Assembly (NCBI GenBank): GCA_052078155.1 | Contig: JBQJBP010000001.1 | Coordinates: 1,116,001-1,180,000, forward strand | DNA length: 64,000 bases | Origin: CAXBMB01 sp052078155 | GTDB taxonomy: Bacteria > Pseudomonadota > Alphaproteobacteria > Kiloniellales > DSM-21159 | Direction of reading: 5' to 3' | Shown: positions 35,631 through 44,191 of the stretch, in pieces | Layout of the letters: every line of letters begins with the position of its first letter | Numbering within the stretch: the stretch's first letter is position 1 | The notes under the pieces: generated by a model | What the model saw: only the letters and a program-made list of their open reading frames with translations | Told to the model about the DNA's origin: nothing | The model's database searches: none | Translations under genes and position numbers: made by a program

Positions 35631-37272
35631 AGAGCTTCTCCTTGAAGGGCGCCAGTCCAATGCGATCAAAGGTGTCGACAAAGGCTTCCGCCGTCTGTCG
35701 CTGCTCCAGATAAACCTCGACAATCTTCTCTACAGCATCCGGTGCCTCATCTTCGGTGAAGCCCGGGCCGACCAGTTTACCGATGGCCGCATTCTGATCT
35801 GCCCGTCCACCCAGCGTGATCTGGTAGAGCTCGGTACCGCGCTTGTTCACCCCAAGAATGCCGATGTTGGCCACATGGTGATGGCCGCAGGCGTTGATGC
35901 AGCCGGAGATGTTCAGGGTCAGGGAGCCAATGTCATGCAGGCGCTTCAGATCATTAAAGCGTTTGCTGATCTTCTGGGACAGCGGGATAGAGCGGGCATT
36001 GGCCAGGTTGCAGTAGTCCAGGCCGGGGCAGACGATCATGTCCGTCAGCAGGCCCGAGTTGGCCGGCCCCAGGCCCTGCCCCTTCAAGGCACGATAGAGA
36101 TTGTAGAGATCCTGCTGGCGCACATGGGGCAGAACCAGATTCTGCTCATGGGAAACCCTGATTTCACCAAAGCTGTAGAGTTCGGCCAGATCCGCCACCA
36201 GACGCATCTGTCCGGCAGTGGCATCACCCGCCACTCCGCCTTCCGGCTTCAAAGACACCACAGCAATGGCATAACCCGCCTTTTTGTGGGGGGCCACATT
36301 GGACCGCACCCAGTAGGCGAACCCCGGGTCTTCGATTTTGGCAGCTTCAAAGGCCGGAGAAACCTCTGGCAGCTCTTCCCACTCAGGCGGGGCAAAGTAA
36401 GCCTGGATCCGCTCAAACTCTTCGGCGGGCAGATCCAGATAGCCATCGCGAATCTGCATCCACTCTTCTTCCACCAGACGGGTAAACTCCGCCACACCGG
36501 TTTCATTCACCAGGATCTTGATGCGGGCTTTATAGAGGTTGTCGCGCCGTCCCAGCTGGTTGTATACGCGCAGAATGGCCTCCACATAGCTCAGCAGATA
36601 GGCTTTGGGCAGAAACTCACGGATGGTTTTGCCGATCACAGGCGTACGGCCCTGGCCACCCCCAACAATCACTTCATACCCCAGTTCCCCGGCCGCATTC
36701 TTTTTCGCCACCAGGCCAATGTCATGCACCTTGACGGCCGCCCGATCCTGCTCACTGGCGGTCACGGCAAATTTGAACTTGCGGGGCAGATAGGTGAATT
36801 CAGGATGGAAGGTCGACCACTGCCGCAGGACCTCTCCGGTCACCCGGGAGTCTTCCACTTCATCGGCTGCCGCCCCGGCATACTGATCGGCTGTTACATT
36901 GCGGATGCAGTTGCCGCTGGTCTGAATGGCATGCATTTCCACCGTCGCCAGTTCTTCCAGCGCTGCCGGAATATCCTTTAGAGCCGGCCAGTTGTACTGG
37001 ATGTTCTGGCGGGTGGTGAAATGGCCATAGCCCTTGTCATAGGTTTCAGCCACATCCCCCAGCTTGCGCAGCTGCTTGGAAGACAGTGTGCCGTAAGGAA
37101 TGGCCACCCGCAGCATGTAGGCATGCAGCTGCAGGTACACGCCATTCATCAGGCGCAGAGGCTTGAACTGATCTTCGCTGAGATCCCCGGTCAGGCGACG
37201 GGCCACCTGCCCCTTGAACTGGCTGACTCGCTCCCGAACCAGGCTGTGGTCGAATTCATCGTAACGGTACAT
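35617..37272 (-). CDS. cysI: sulfite reductase hemoprotein (ferredoxin-type)
   Basis: The 551-residue enzyme has the tandem nitrite/sulfite reductase repeat. Siroheme and 4Fe-4S ligands appear in MIVCPGLDYCNLA (C-x5-C) and ISGCINACGHHH (C-x3-C). It reduces sulfite to sulfide with six electrons. No cysJ flavoprotein is present, and the family form suggests that ferredoxin is the donor. A GGAGGAAATC ribosome-binding site precedes the ATG. It is central in the operon between DUF2849 and DUF934. Confidence 0.93.
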   Translation of the reverse strand: MYRYDEFDHSLVRERVSQFKGQVARRLTGDLSEDQFKPLRLMNGVYLQLHAYMLRVAIPYGTLSSKQLRKLGDVAETYDKGYGHFTTRQNIQYNWPALKDIPAALEELATVEMHAIQTSGNCIRNVTADQYAGAAADEVEDSRVTGEVLRQWSTFHPEFTYLPRKFKFAVTASEQDRAAVKVHDIGLVAKKNAAGELGYEVIVGGGQGRTPVIGKTIREFLPKAYLLSYVEAILRVYNQLGRRDNLYKARIKILVNETGVAEFTRLVEEEWMQIRDGYLDLPAEEFERIQAYFAPPEWEELPEVSPAFEAAKIEDPGFAYWVRSNVAPHKKAGYAIAVVSLKPEGGVAGDATAGQMRLVADLAELYSFGEIRVSHEQNLVLPHVRQQDLYNLYRALKGQGLGPANSGLLTDMIVCPGLDYCNLANARSIPLSQKISKRFNDLKRLHDIGSLTLNISGCINACGHHHVANIGILGVNKRGTELYQITLGGRADQNAAIGKLVGPGFTEDEAPDAVEKIVEVYLEQRQTAEAFVDTFDRIGLAPFKEKLYGNS

Positions 37273-37314
37273 GGGATTTCCTCCCTCCCGGGCCTTATCA
37301 GACCGGGAGATAAA

Positions 37315-37641
37315 TCAGGGACGGGCCAAGGGTCGATTGTTCAGTTCCAGCTGCACGGAAGGGCCGGATGCGCGGATAAGCTCCCGAACAGACAGGGGAT
37401 CGCCGGTTTGGCCATCAACCTCGAAGGGATAGACCCCCACCACCTCTTCCGCGAAGGCAGCGGCGGAAGCGATCTGCAGTCGGGCAGCAGCCGGATCAGG
37501 AAGTCCGTCACGCACCGCGTCTGCCAAATGGACGGACCACTGATTCCCGGCCGTGAAATAGACCACCACGCCATCAATCAGACGATTGGCGGTGATCACC
37601 TGGGGCCGGTCTTCGGATATGGATAGCTTCTTGTCGGACAT
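37315..37641 (-). CDS. DUF2849 domain-containing protein
   Basis: The 108-residue protein matches the DUF2849 family, known from its position next to sulfite reductase genes. The typical opening QVITANRLIDGVVVYFT is present. AAGGAAAG lies before the ATG. The role is unknown; it may help sulfite reductase assembly or siroheme delivery. Confidence 0.88.
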   Translation of the reverse strand: MSDKKLSISEDRPQVITANRLIDGVVVYFTAGNQWSVHLADAVRDGLPDPAAARLQIASAAAFAEEVVGVYPFEVDGQTGDPLSVRELIRASGPSVQLELNNRPLARP

Positions 37642-37775
37642 CGGTACTTTCCTTGGATGCCCCGCTCTTGAGTCAGGTGCGCTCTCTCGGCGGATCTGCT
37701 GGCGGGACCTGTTTTTTCTGATGGTTTCGGATTATGCGGGTCAGGCAGGCAGCAACAGTCTGCGGTGCAGATCCC

Positions 37776-38768
37776 TCAACATCGCCCCAGCTGAAGCTGA
37801 CGGGCCGAAATCGCCCGCCGCTCCGGGCCATTGCCGACCACTTCCTGCTGGTCGTCCGATGGCAGAACCGACAGGAAAATCACCGTCTGACCGCGTGCCG
37901 TTTTAGCCTGGTAATCTTGCGCCAGGGTCGACGGGTCCTGTGGCATCTGCAAGCGGACAAAGCTGGCGTCACGCCGGGCCATGGCAAGCAAGGGCGGTGA
38001 CACTGTCTCTTCATGCAGCAAAAGGTCCGCTGTCTGAAGCAGGCGAAAATCCCTCAGGGTCAACAGATCGGGATCTCCCTGCGGCACCGCCACATGATGA
38101 AACGCACCCGGTGTGTGCGCCACAGCGTCCAGCGCGTCCTGCTGATTGAGCTCCGCAAGCATGTCGACCTGAGCGCTACGGCTGTCGCCAGCCAGAACCT
38201 TGGCCGCGACAGGCCCGTCAAAAAACCGCTCCCAGAAACGACGACGGCCATCAAAGTCGGAAAACTGTGCCTTCACCGCTCCGCGATACCGCTGGGCAAA
38301 GTCGGCCAGTTGGCCCAGTCGCGCGGGCAGAAGACTTTCGATGCTTGCTCTGAGACGTCGCGCCAGAACCGGTGCTGCGCCAAACGTGCTGATGGCAATC
38401 ACAACAGGGGAGCGATCAATGACGGCAGGCATGACAAAGCTGGAGAGATCCGGCCGGTCCACCACGTTCACCGGAATGCCGCGCCCTTTGGCTTCCCGAT
38501 AAAACAGCTGGCTCTGTTCCTCAGAGACATCAGCAGCAACTGCCAGCACGGCACCGTCCAGATCTGACGGCTGAAAATCCCGTCGGAGCAGCGTGAGTTT
38601 GTCTTCCTTTGCCCAGCGGACAAGCGTGCTGCCGGGTGTAACAGCCACGACGATCAGTTTTGCCCCGGCTGCCAGCAGCAGGCGGGCCTTCGCTTCGGCC
38701 CCGCTGCCACCGCCCAGCAACAGCACCTCTTGCTGATCGATCTTCAGAAAAAGTGGAAAGGCCTTCAT
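37776..38768 (-). CDS. siroheme synthase with precorrin-2 dehydrogenase/ferrochelatase domain and truncated methyltransferase-like tail
   Basis: The 330-residue protein has a CysG-N-type domain (residues 1-about 210: LLLGGGSGAEAKARLLLAAGA for NAD, then NVVDRPDLSSFVMPA and STFGAAPVLARRLR). It oxidises precorrin-2 and inserts iron. The C-terminal 110 residues start like a SUMT methyltransferase (VAVPQGDPDLLTLRDFRLLQTADLLLHEETVSPPLLAMARRDASFV) but stop well short of a full 240-residue domain. The tail cannot hold the complete SAM site, so uroporphyrinogen III methylation must be done by another enzyme. It supplies siroheme to the sulfite reductase downstream. Confidence 0.85.
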   Translation of the reverse strand: MKAFPLFLKIDQQEVLLLGGGSGAEAKARLLLAAGAKLIVVAVTPGSTLVRWAKEDKLTLLRRDFQPSDLDGAVLAVAADVSEEQSQLFYREAKGRGIPVNVVDRPDLSSFVMPAVIDRSPVVIAISTFGAAPVLARRLRASIESLLPARLGQLADFAQRYRGAVKAQFSDFDGRRRFWERFFDGPVAAKVLAGDSRSAQVDMLAELNQQDALDAVAHTPGAFHHVAVPQGDPDLLTLRDFRLLQTADLLLHEETVSPPLLAMARRDASFVRLQMPQDPSTLAQDYQAKTARGQTVIFLSVLPSDDQQEVVGNGPERRAISARQLQLGRC

Positions 38769-39019
38769 AACCAGGATGTCCCTTCCGGAGAAAAGCCGTC
38801 CAGAAGGCCGTTCAGATAACGTCCGCCCAGGGCAATGGCCGTGGCAAAGATGGCCGCCAGGGTCCAGTCCCGCAGGCTGTCACGCCAGCGACCCTGGCCT
38901 TCATCCTGACGCAAATCAGCCAGCAGCTGCCCGTTGGCACCGCGTGCAGAAGCCTGGATTGCCTCCGGCTGACTTGATTGGTTTGTTGTTCCCGATGGGG
39001 GTGTCGTCCCGGTCATCAT
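38765..39019 (-). CDS. small single-pass membrane protein, first gene of sulfate operon
   Basis: The 84-residue protein has a Ser/Thr/Gln-rich N-terminal part and one hydrophobic segment near the C-terminus (DWTLAAIFATAIALGGRYL). AAGGAG lies three to six bases before the paired ATG codons at 39019 and 39016, and its stop overlaps the siroheme synthase start as ATGA. These signals support a real gene despite the lack of a known family. Its function is unknown. Confidence 0.7.
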   Translation of the reverse strand: MMTGTTPPSGTTNQSSQPEAIQASARGANGQLLADLRQDEGQGRWRDSLRDWTLAAIFATAIALGGRYLNGLLDGFSPEGTSWL

Positions 39020-39754
39020 CGTCTCCTTAGGTCCTTTAGCCGGGCCCACGAAGATATCTCCGTGGCGCTTTAGCGAGTGGTGACGCGGTCGCAAGCTGCC
39101 CTATCAAATTCCGCGGGCCCGGGTCAGGGCCAGTTCATTAAATTCACACATTATTTAGTGTTTATAATTCAATGAACCACATCACCCTGCTGCAGAAATT
39201 GGGAACGGTCAAATGAATTCTTTAGTGAATAATGGGAAATATTTATATGAACTTTAAATTTGTGTGATTTATAATTCCTTCTAAAACAGAGAATTTTTCG
39301 ATTTTCCTCTTCGATTTGAAATTTTTTGTGTTATTTAATCAAACGCACCGTCAATAAAACACTGAATTAAGTGTATTTACTCCAACCAGCACTAACTCGA
39401 GGCCCTGGCCCCGTTTTTATAAATGAAAGGAAGGGACAGAGCGACAGCAGTCGGCTGTACCAAAGGCGTCTGTCAGGCCCGGGGCAGATCCTGAACCGCG
39501 TCTGATTGCCAGAAGAGGTGACTTTGCACTGGTCAAGCTGTGGAAAGTCGCTACAAACTTATCTCAACAAAAAATGCAACACTTGCCCCAGCATTCCATT
39601 TTCTCTGGCACCTTTTGTCGCATTCCAGCCTGGAATTGTCGCGCAACAAATAGCTGTGGTGGCGGACTGGAAAGAGGATGCAGGCAGACTTAGCCAAGCC
39701 GTCTGTTCGCAGACGCCCCACCCCCCTTTAGTAGCTATAAGGTAGCGTGAAGAA
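39020..39754. other. AT-rich intergenic region between the sulfate operon and corrinoid gene
   Basis: This region is about 735 bp long and strongly AT-rich from about 39130 to 39420. It contains short inverted repeats such as ACACT...AGTGT (39359-39374) and several TTTAGTG words. Further right, ATTCCAGCCTGGAAT is flanked by two TGTCGC words (39616-39646). It must contain the divergent promoters. I see no conserved cobalamin-riboswitch boxes. Confidence 0.5.
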
Positions 39755-40465
39755 ATGAGCGACGCCGAAGACGATCTGGACCTGCGCGAACTCAACGACG
39801 AAGATTTGGTCGCGCAGATGCACGATGACCTCTACGACGGTCTGAAAGAAGAAGTCGAAGAGGGTGTGGAAATTCTGCTGGAACGCGGCTGGACACCTTA
39901 CAAGGTGCTCACAGAAGCCCTGGTGGCTGGCATGACCATTGTCGGCATCGACTTCCGTGACGGCATTCTCTTTGTGCCGGAAGTTCTGATGGCCGCCAAC
40001 GCCATGAAAGGCGGCATGGCGATCCTGCGTCCCCTGCTGGCCGAAACCGGCGCGCCAAAAGGCGGCAAGATGGTTATCGGCACCGTTAAGGGTGACATTC
40101 ATGACATCGGCAAGAACCTGGTCTCCATGATGATGGAAGGCGCAGGGTTCGAAGTCATTGACCTGGGCATCAACAATCCGGTGGAAAACTACCTGGAAGC
40201 CCTGGAAGAGCATGAGCCCGATATCCTGGGGATGTCCGCCCTGCTGACCACGACCATGCCTTACATGAAGGTGGTGATCGATGAGCTGGTGGCCCAGAAC
40301 CTGCGCGACAAGTACATCGTGCTGGTGGGCGGTGCGCCGCTGAACGAAGCCTTTGCTGAAGCTGTTGGCGCCGATGCCTACTGCCGCGACGCCGCTGTGG
40401 CGGTTGATACGGCCAAAGATCTTGTGGGCCGCCGCCACAACCAGATTGGCGCCCGCGCCGTTTGA
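39755..40465 (+). CDS. MtbC/MtaC-like methylamine-type corrinoid protein
   Basis: The 236-residue protein has an N-terminal helical cap (about 10-95: LYDGLKEEVEEGVEILLERGWTPYKVLTEALVAGM). A B12-binding Rossmann domain follows with the DxHxxG box GTVKGDIHDIGKNL, where His116 would be the lower axial ligand to cobalt. Downstream are GMSALLTTTMPYM and GGAPLNEAFAEAVGADAY, typical of the family. It carries a methyl group between a substrate methyltransferase and the THF methyltransferase. It is the first gene of a likely pathway cluster, although a strong terminator follows it. Confidence 0.93.
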   Translation: MSDAEDDLDLRELNDEDLVAQMHDDLYDGLKEEVEEGVEILLERGWTPYKVLTEALVAGMTIVGIDFRDGILFVPEVLMAANAMKGGMAILRPLLAETGAPKGGKMVIGTVKGDIHDIGKNLVSMMMEGAGFEVIDLGINNPVENYLEALEEHEPDILGMSALLTTTMPYMKVVIDELVAQNLRDKYIVLVGGAPLNEAFAEAVGADAYCRDAAVAVDTAKDLVGRRHNQIGARAV

Positions 40466-40471
40466 TCTGCC

Positions 40472-40512
40472 AAAGGGCAGGCTGGGAATCCTGACACCAG
40501 CCTGCCCTTTTT
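40472..40512 (+). terminator. terminator after corrinoid-protein gene
   Basis: AAAGGGCAGGCTGG and CCAGCCTGCCCTTT form a perfect 14-bp inverted repeat with an 11-base loop, followed by a T-run. It lies 7 bp past the stop codon, so the following genes need a second promoter or read-through. Confidence 0.9.
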
Positions 40513-40562
40513 CCATCCGGTTCCCCTGGATGACTGCAACAGTGCTATGCTGCTGAGCTTAG

Positions 40563-41732
40563 GTGTCTCACCAGTCCAGGAATTTTCCTTTGCCTGAAAC
40601 ACGACTGGCAAAGGATCTGGCCTTGCCCTCTCTTACTTCGGGATCAGCACGTTCCATGGCCCCTCCCCTCCCCGACAGATCGGCCCAGATGCCGACTCCG
40701 GTGACAGCGCCTAAAACCCTGCTGATAGCCTGCGGAGCCCTGGCCCGCGAGGTGGTCGATATTATCCGCCTCAACAACCTCAGCCACCTGACGGTTACCT
40801 GCCTGCCTGCCATCTGGCACAACACGCCCGAGAAGATCCCTCTGGGCGTGCGTGACAAGATTCGCACGCAAGGGGCTGACTATGACCGCATTCTTGTGGC
40901 CTACGGCGACTGCGGCACCGGCGGACTGCTGGATCAGGTTCTGCGCGAAGAAGGGGCCGAACGCATCGACGGTGCCCACTGCTACGCCTTTTACCGCGGG
41001 CTGGAGACTTTTGACGCTGAAGCTGAAGACAACCCCTGCTGCTTTTACCTCACAGATTACCTGGCCCGACACTTTGACCGGCTGATCATTCAAGGCATGG
41101 GACTGGACCGCTTTCCGGAGCTCAGAGACAGCTACTTTGGCAACTACACCCATCTGGTTTATCTGGCTCAGATCAAAGACCCGGAGTTGGAAAACAAGGC
41201 CAAACAGGCCGCAGAAAAGATCGGTCTGACCTACGAGTACCGTTACACCGGCATGGGAGAGCTCGGGGATTTCATCCTGCAACCCCCGGAGGCTGAGAAA
41301 TCAACCGGGCAGGATAAAAAGCGGCGCAATAAAGACAGCGTAGACAGTCTGGTTTCGGCCATTCCTACCCTCAGTGATCTCGTCGGCTCGCAAGAGCCGC
41401 GTCCACAGCGAAAAAGGCAAAGACGTTCCATGGCAAAGCTGACCATCCTTTACTGGCGAGACATTCCGGCCCAAGTGGTCGTCAAGGCCGGTCGCAAGAA
41501 TGCAAAGGTTGTGCTGGACGAGCGCTTTGAAAAGGCCATCGACCGGGCAGCCATGAAGTCCAAACAGCGGGATACCGACAGCTATCTGGAACATTGGCGC
41601 AAAGGCGAGCCGCAAGACTGTGACGATGCCGATCTGCAGGCAGCGGCCGACGCTGAAGCTGCCCGCATTGAAGCCGAGTTCACGCCAGACCTGCTGGATG
41701 CTTATGTCGCAAATGGCGGTTTGCAACCCTGA
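40563..41732 (+). CDS. fused DUF1638 and Virulence_fact (PF13769-type) domain protein
   Basis: The 389-residue frame joins two domains. Residues about 48-240 form DUF1638 (TLLIACGALAREVVDIIRLN, YGDCGTGG, CCFYLTDYLARHFD, and a GMGLDRFPELRDSYFGNY block). A basic linker with DKKRRNKDS and RPQRKRQRRS follows. Residues 290-389 form a Virulence_fact-like domain starting MAKLTILYWRDIPAQVVVKA. In many genomes these appear as separate genes beside MttB-type methyltransferases. The Met at 41430 could serve as an internal start. The N-terminal start is uncertain: GTG 40563, TTG 40590, ATG 40656 and ATG 40689 are all possible. The biochemical role is unknown. Confidence 0.82.
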   Translation: MSHQSRNFPLPETRLAKDLALPSLTSGSARSMAPPLPDRSAQMPTPVTAPKTLLIACGALAREVVDIIRLNNLSHLTVTCLPAIWHNTPEKIPLGVRDKIRTQGADYDRILVAYGDCGTGGLLDQVLREEGAERIDGAHCYAFYRGLETFDAEAEDNPCCFYLTDYLARHFDRLIIQGMGLDRFPELRDSYFGNYTHLVYLAQIKDPELENKAKQAAEKIGLTYEYRYTGMGELGDFILQPPEAEKSTGQDKKRRNKDSVDSLVSAIPTLSDLVGSQEPRPQRKRQRRSMAKLTILYWRDIPAQVVVKAGRKNAKVVLDERFEKAIDRAAMKSKQRDTDSYLEHWRKGEPQDCDDADLQAAADAEAARIEAEFTPDLLDAYVANGGLQP

Positions 41733-41812
41733 CGCAGATCACAAAAACCGGGGCGGTTGACTAAAGGCAACCCGCTTCAAGCGTAGACGATATTTTTGGG
41801 AGCCTGTCACCC

Positions 41813-42754
41813 ATGAGCGTGATGGAGAAATCTGTGAACAGCCAGATCAGCGATCCGAAACAACAGGTCATGGACCTGATGAGCGGTTTTACCGTTGAAA
41901 CCACCCCCGGTTCTTCAGCCAAAACAAAAGACTATCGGGACATGCTGGCCGAAGGCACCACTGTAATGGTGACCTTCCTGCCGGGATCTGATTTCAAGGA
42001 TACCCTGGCGACCTGCAAGCGCCTGAAGGCTGAAGGGATGAACCCGGCCCCGCATTTTGCCGCCCGCTCCATCCCCAGCACCTCCGCCCTGGAAGAGTAT
42101 CTGGTTGCCCTGCAGGGTGAAGTAGGTATTGACGAAGTTGTGGTGCTGGCCGGGGCTGTGCCTCAGCCTCTGGGACCCTACGATTCCTCCATGGCGTTGC
42201 TGGAAACAGGCCTGTTCGACAAGCACGGCATCAAACGGATCGGTGTGGCTGGTCATCCGGAAGGCAGCCCGGACATCACCGACGAAGACATCAAGTCGGC
42301 TCTGGCCTGGAAAAACGCCTTCAACGAGCGCACCGACGCCTTCATGTACGTGACCACCCAGTTCTGCTTTGAGGCTGAGCCCATCATTGCCTGGGACAAG
42401 ATGATCCAGGCGGAAGGCAACGTGCTGCCCATCCATATCGGCGTGCCTGGTCTGGCCACCATCAAGACTCTTCTGAATCATGCCCGGGCCTGCGGCATCG
42501 GTGCCTCCATGAACTTCCTGCTGAAGCAGGCCAAAAACGTCACCAAGCTGATGACGGTCAATGCTCCGGATCGCCTGATGCTTGATCTGGCTGCCTACAA
42601 AGCCAGCGACCCGGCCTGCGGCATCGCCAAATGCCACATGTACCCGCTGGGCGGCATGAAAAAGACTGCGGGCTGGAGCTATGCCGTTGCCGAAGGTGAC
42701 TTTACCATCAAGAAAGACGGCAAGGGGTTTGACGTGAACCGCCAGATCGGCTGA
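41813..42754 (+). CDS. MetF-like methylenetetrahydrofolate reductase
   Basis: The 313-residue protein has the MetF TIM-barrel pattern, with an N-terminal TPGSSAK...DYRDMLAEGTTVMVTF and a central VAGHPEGSPDI. In this context it should oxidise methyl-THF to methylene-THF. It differs from standard biosynthetic MetF in sequence and lies with C1-catabolic genes, so an oxidative role is inferred. A second, biosynthetic copy may be elsewhere. The double Met start (MSV-MEK) leaves 41813 or 41822 open. Confidence 0.85.
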   Translation: MSVMEKSVNSQISDPKQQVMDLMSGFTVETTPGSSAKTKDYRDMLAEGTTVMVTFLPGSDFKDTLATCKRLKAEGMNPAPHFAARSIPSTSALEEYLVALQGEVGIDEVVVLAGAVPQPLGPYDSSMALLETGLFDKHGIKRIGVAGHPEGSPDITDEDIKSALAWKNAFNERTDAFMYVTTQFCFEAEPIIAWDKMIQAEGNVLPIHIGVPGLATIKTLLNHARACGIGASMNFLLKQAKNVTKLMTVNAPDRLMLDLAAYKASDPACGIAKCHMYPLGGMKKTAGWSYAVAEGDFTIKKDGKGFDVNRQIG

Positions 42755-43008
42755 CCTCATTCCTGTCCCATACTGAACAGCGCGGGCGGCCAATTTGGTC
42801 GCCTGCTTTGCATTGCACTGCAAAAAAAGTAATGATGCGCCGCCAGTATTCCTCTTGAGCGCGTTTTCGCTACTGAATGTCGCCTGTATGACAGCCGGGG
42901 GCGGGCACAAGGGGCATATGCATCAAGAACGGCTTGAGGGTTCTTCGATCCTTCAGCCAATCACTTCATCCGACCGCAGCCACGCCTTCTTCAGGAGACT
43001 ATGAGCAT

Positions 43009-43923
43009 ATGGCCCGCACCGTCATATCTTCCCACAAAATGGAAATCACCATCGGTCACGACGCCCCTTTCTGCGTCATCGGTGAACGCATCAATCCCAC
43101 CGGTCGGAAAAAGCTTGCTGCAGAAATGGCAGCCGGTGACTTCTCCACGGTCGAGCGGGACGCCCTGGCCCAGGTTGCCGCCGGCGCCACCATGCTGGAC
43201 GTGAATGCCGGCATTCCCCTGGCCGATGAGCCTGCCATCCTGGCCTCCACCATCCAGCTTGTGCAGTCGCTGGTGGACGTGCCTCTGGCCATCGATTCCT
43301 CCATCGTGGAAGCTCTGGAAGCCGGTCTGGCCGTTTATCAGGGCAAGGCCCTGGTGAACTCCGTAACCGGTGAAGAAGAAGTGCTGGAGCGGGTTCTGCC
43401 GCTGGTAAAAAAGCATGATGCAGCCGTTGTCGCCATTTCCAACGACGAAACCGGCATTTCCGAAGATCCCAATGTGCGCTTCGATGTCGCCAAAAAGATC
43501 GTTGAGCGCGCTCAGGACTACGGCATCTCCAAAGACGACGTGGTGGTGGATCCTCTGGTCATGCCCATTGGTGCCATGGCCACCGCAGGACGGCAGGTCT
43601 TTGCTCTGCTGAATCGCCTGCGCGATGAACTGGATGTCAACACCACCTGTGGCGCCTCCAACATCTCCTTTGGCATCCCCAACCGCCACGTGATGAACGC
43701 CACCTTCCTGGCCATGGCAGCCTCCAATGGCATGACATCTGCCATTCTGAACCCGCTGCATGAAGAAGAAATGGCTGGTTTGATGGCGGCCAACGTCCTG
43801 ATGGCCAACGACCAGGATTGCTTGAACTGGATTCAGAAGTACCGCGAGCCCGCCCCGGAAGGGGCCGGATCCGGTCGCGGTGCCCGTGGGGAACGGGGTC
43901 GCCGTCGCCGCGCGGCTCAGTAA
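43009..43923 (+). CDS. pterin-binding corrinoid:THF methyltransferase (MtvA/AcsE-like)
   Basis: The 304-residue protein has the pterin-binding TIM barrel, with APFCVIGERINPTGRKKLAAEM near the start, MLDVNAGIP and a DEP box, IDSS, and TTCGASNISFGIPNR near the end. These are hallmarks of MetH-like methyltetrahydrofolate methyltransferases. It would move the methyl group from the corrinoid protein to THF. ATG 43009 begins just before the conserved domain; the in-frame 42934 start adds an unlikely leader. The last 20 residues form an Arg/Gly-rich tail (GSGRGARGERGRRRRAAQ). Confidence 0.9.
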   Translation: MARTVISSHKMEITIGHDAPFCVIGERINPTGRKKLAAEMAAGDFSTVERDALAQVAAGATMLDVNAGIPLADEPAILASTIQLVQSLVDVPLAIDSSIVEALEAGLAVYQGKALVNSVTGEEEVLERVLPLVKKHDAAVVAISNDETGISEDPNVRFDVAKKIVERAQDYGISKDDVVVDPLVMPIGAMATAGRQVFALLNRLRDELDVNTTCGASNISFGIPNRHVMNATFLAMAASNGMTSAILNPLHEEEMAGLMAANVLMANDQDCLNWIQKYREPAPEGAGSGRGARGERGRRRRAAQ

Positions 43924-43929
43924 CCGAAC

Positions 43930-43965
43930 AAAGGCGCTGGGCCGAAAAGCCCAGCGCCTTTTTTT
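43930..43965 (+). terminator. terminator after THF methyltransferase gene
   Basis: AAAGGCGCTGGG and CCCAGCGCCTTT are perfect inverted repeats with an 8-base loop and a T-run. It lies directly after the stop. Confidence 0.92.
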
Positions 43966-44191
43966 GCGTCAAAAGGTTGTTCAACCACTATCAGTCACAC
44001 TCCCGGCCTGACTGTCTTAGCCAAGAAAGCGGCAGGCCCGGCAGATGAAACACCACCAGATCGACTGCCCTCCTCTGCAACGAGGGGGGCCTTGTCGTAA
44101 GTAACAAGTAACTTTCCGGTTGCCGGACTCCTGTCAAAAAGAACAGGCTAACGGAAGAAGGAAAGACGGGTAATGAGGGACCGTATCGACC

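Noticed and set aside
39420..39754. Cobalamin riboswitch before the corrinoid-protein gene
   Set aside because: I looked for the conserved B12-box words and did not see them; a covariance search would be needed to exclude a divergent form.
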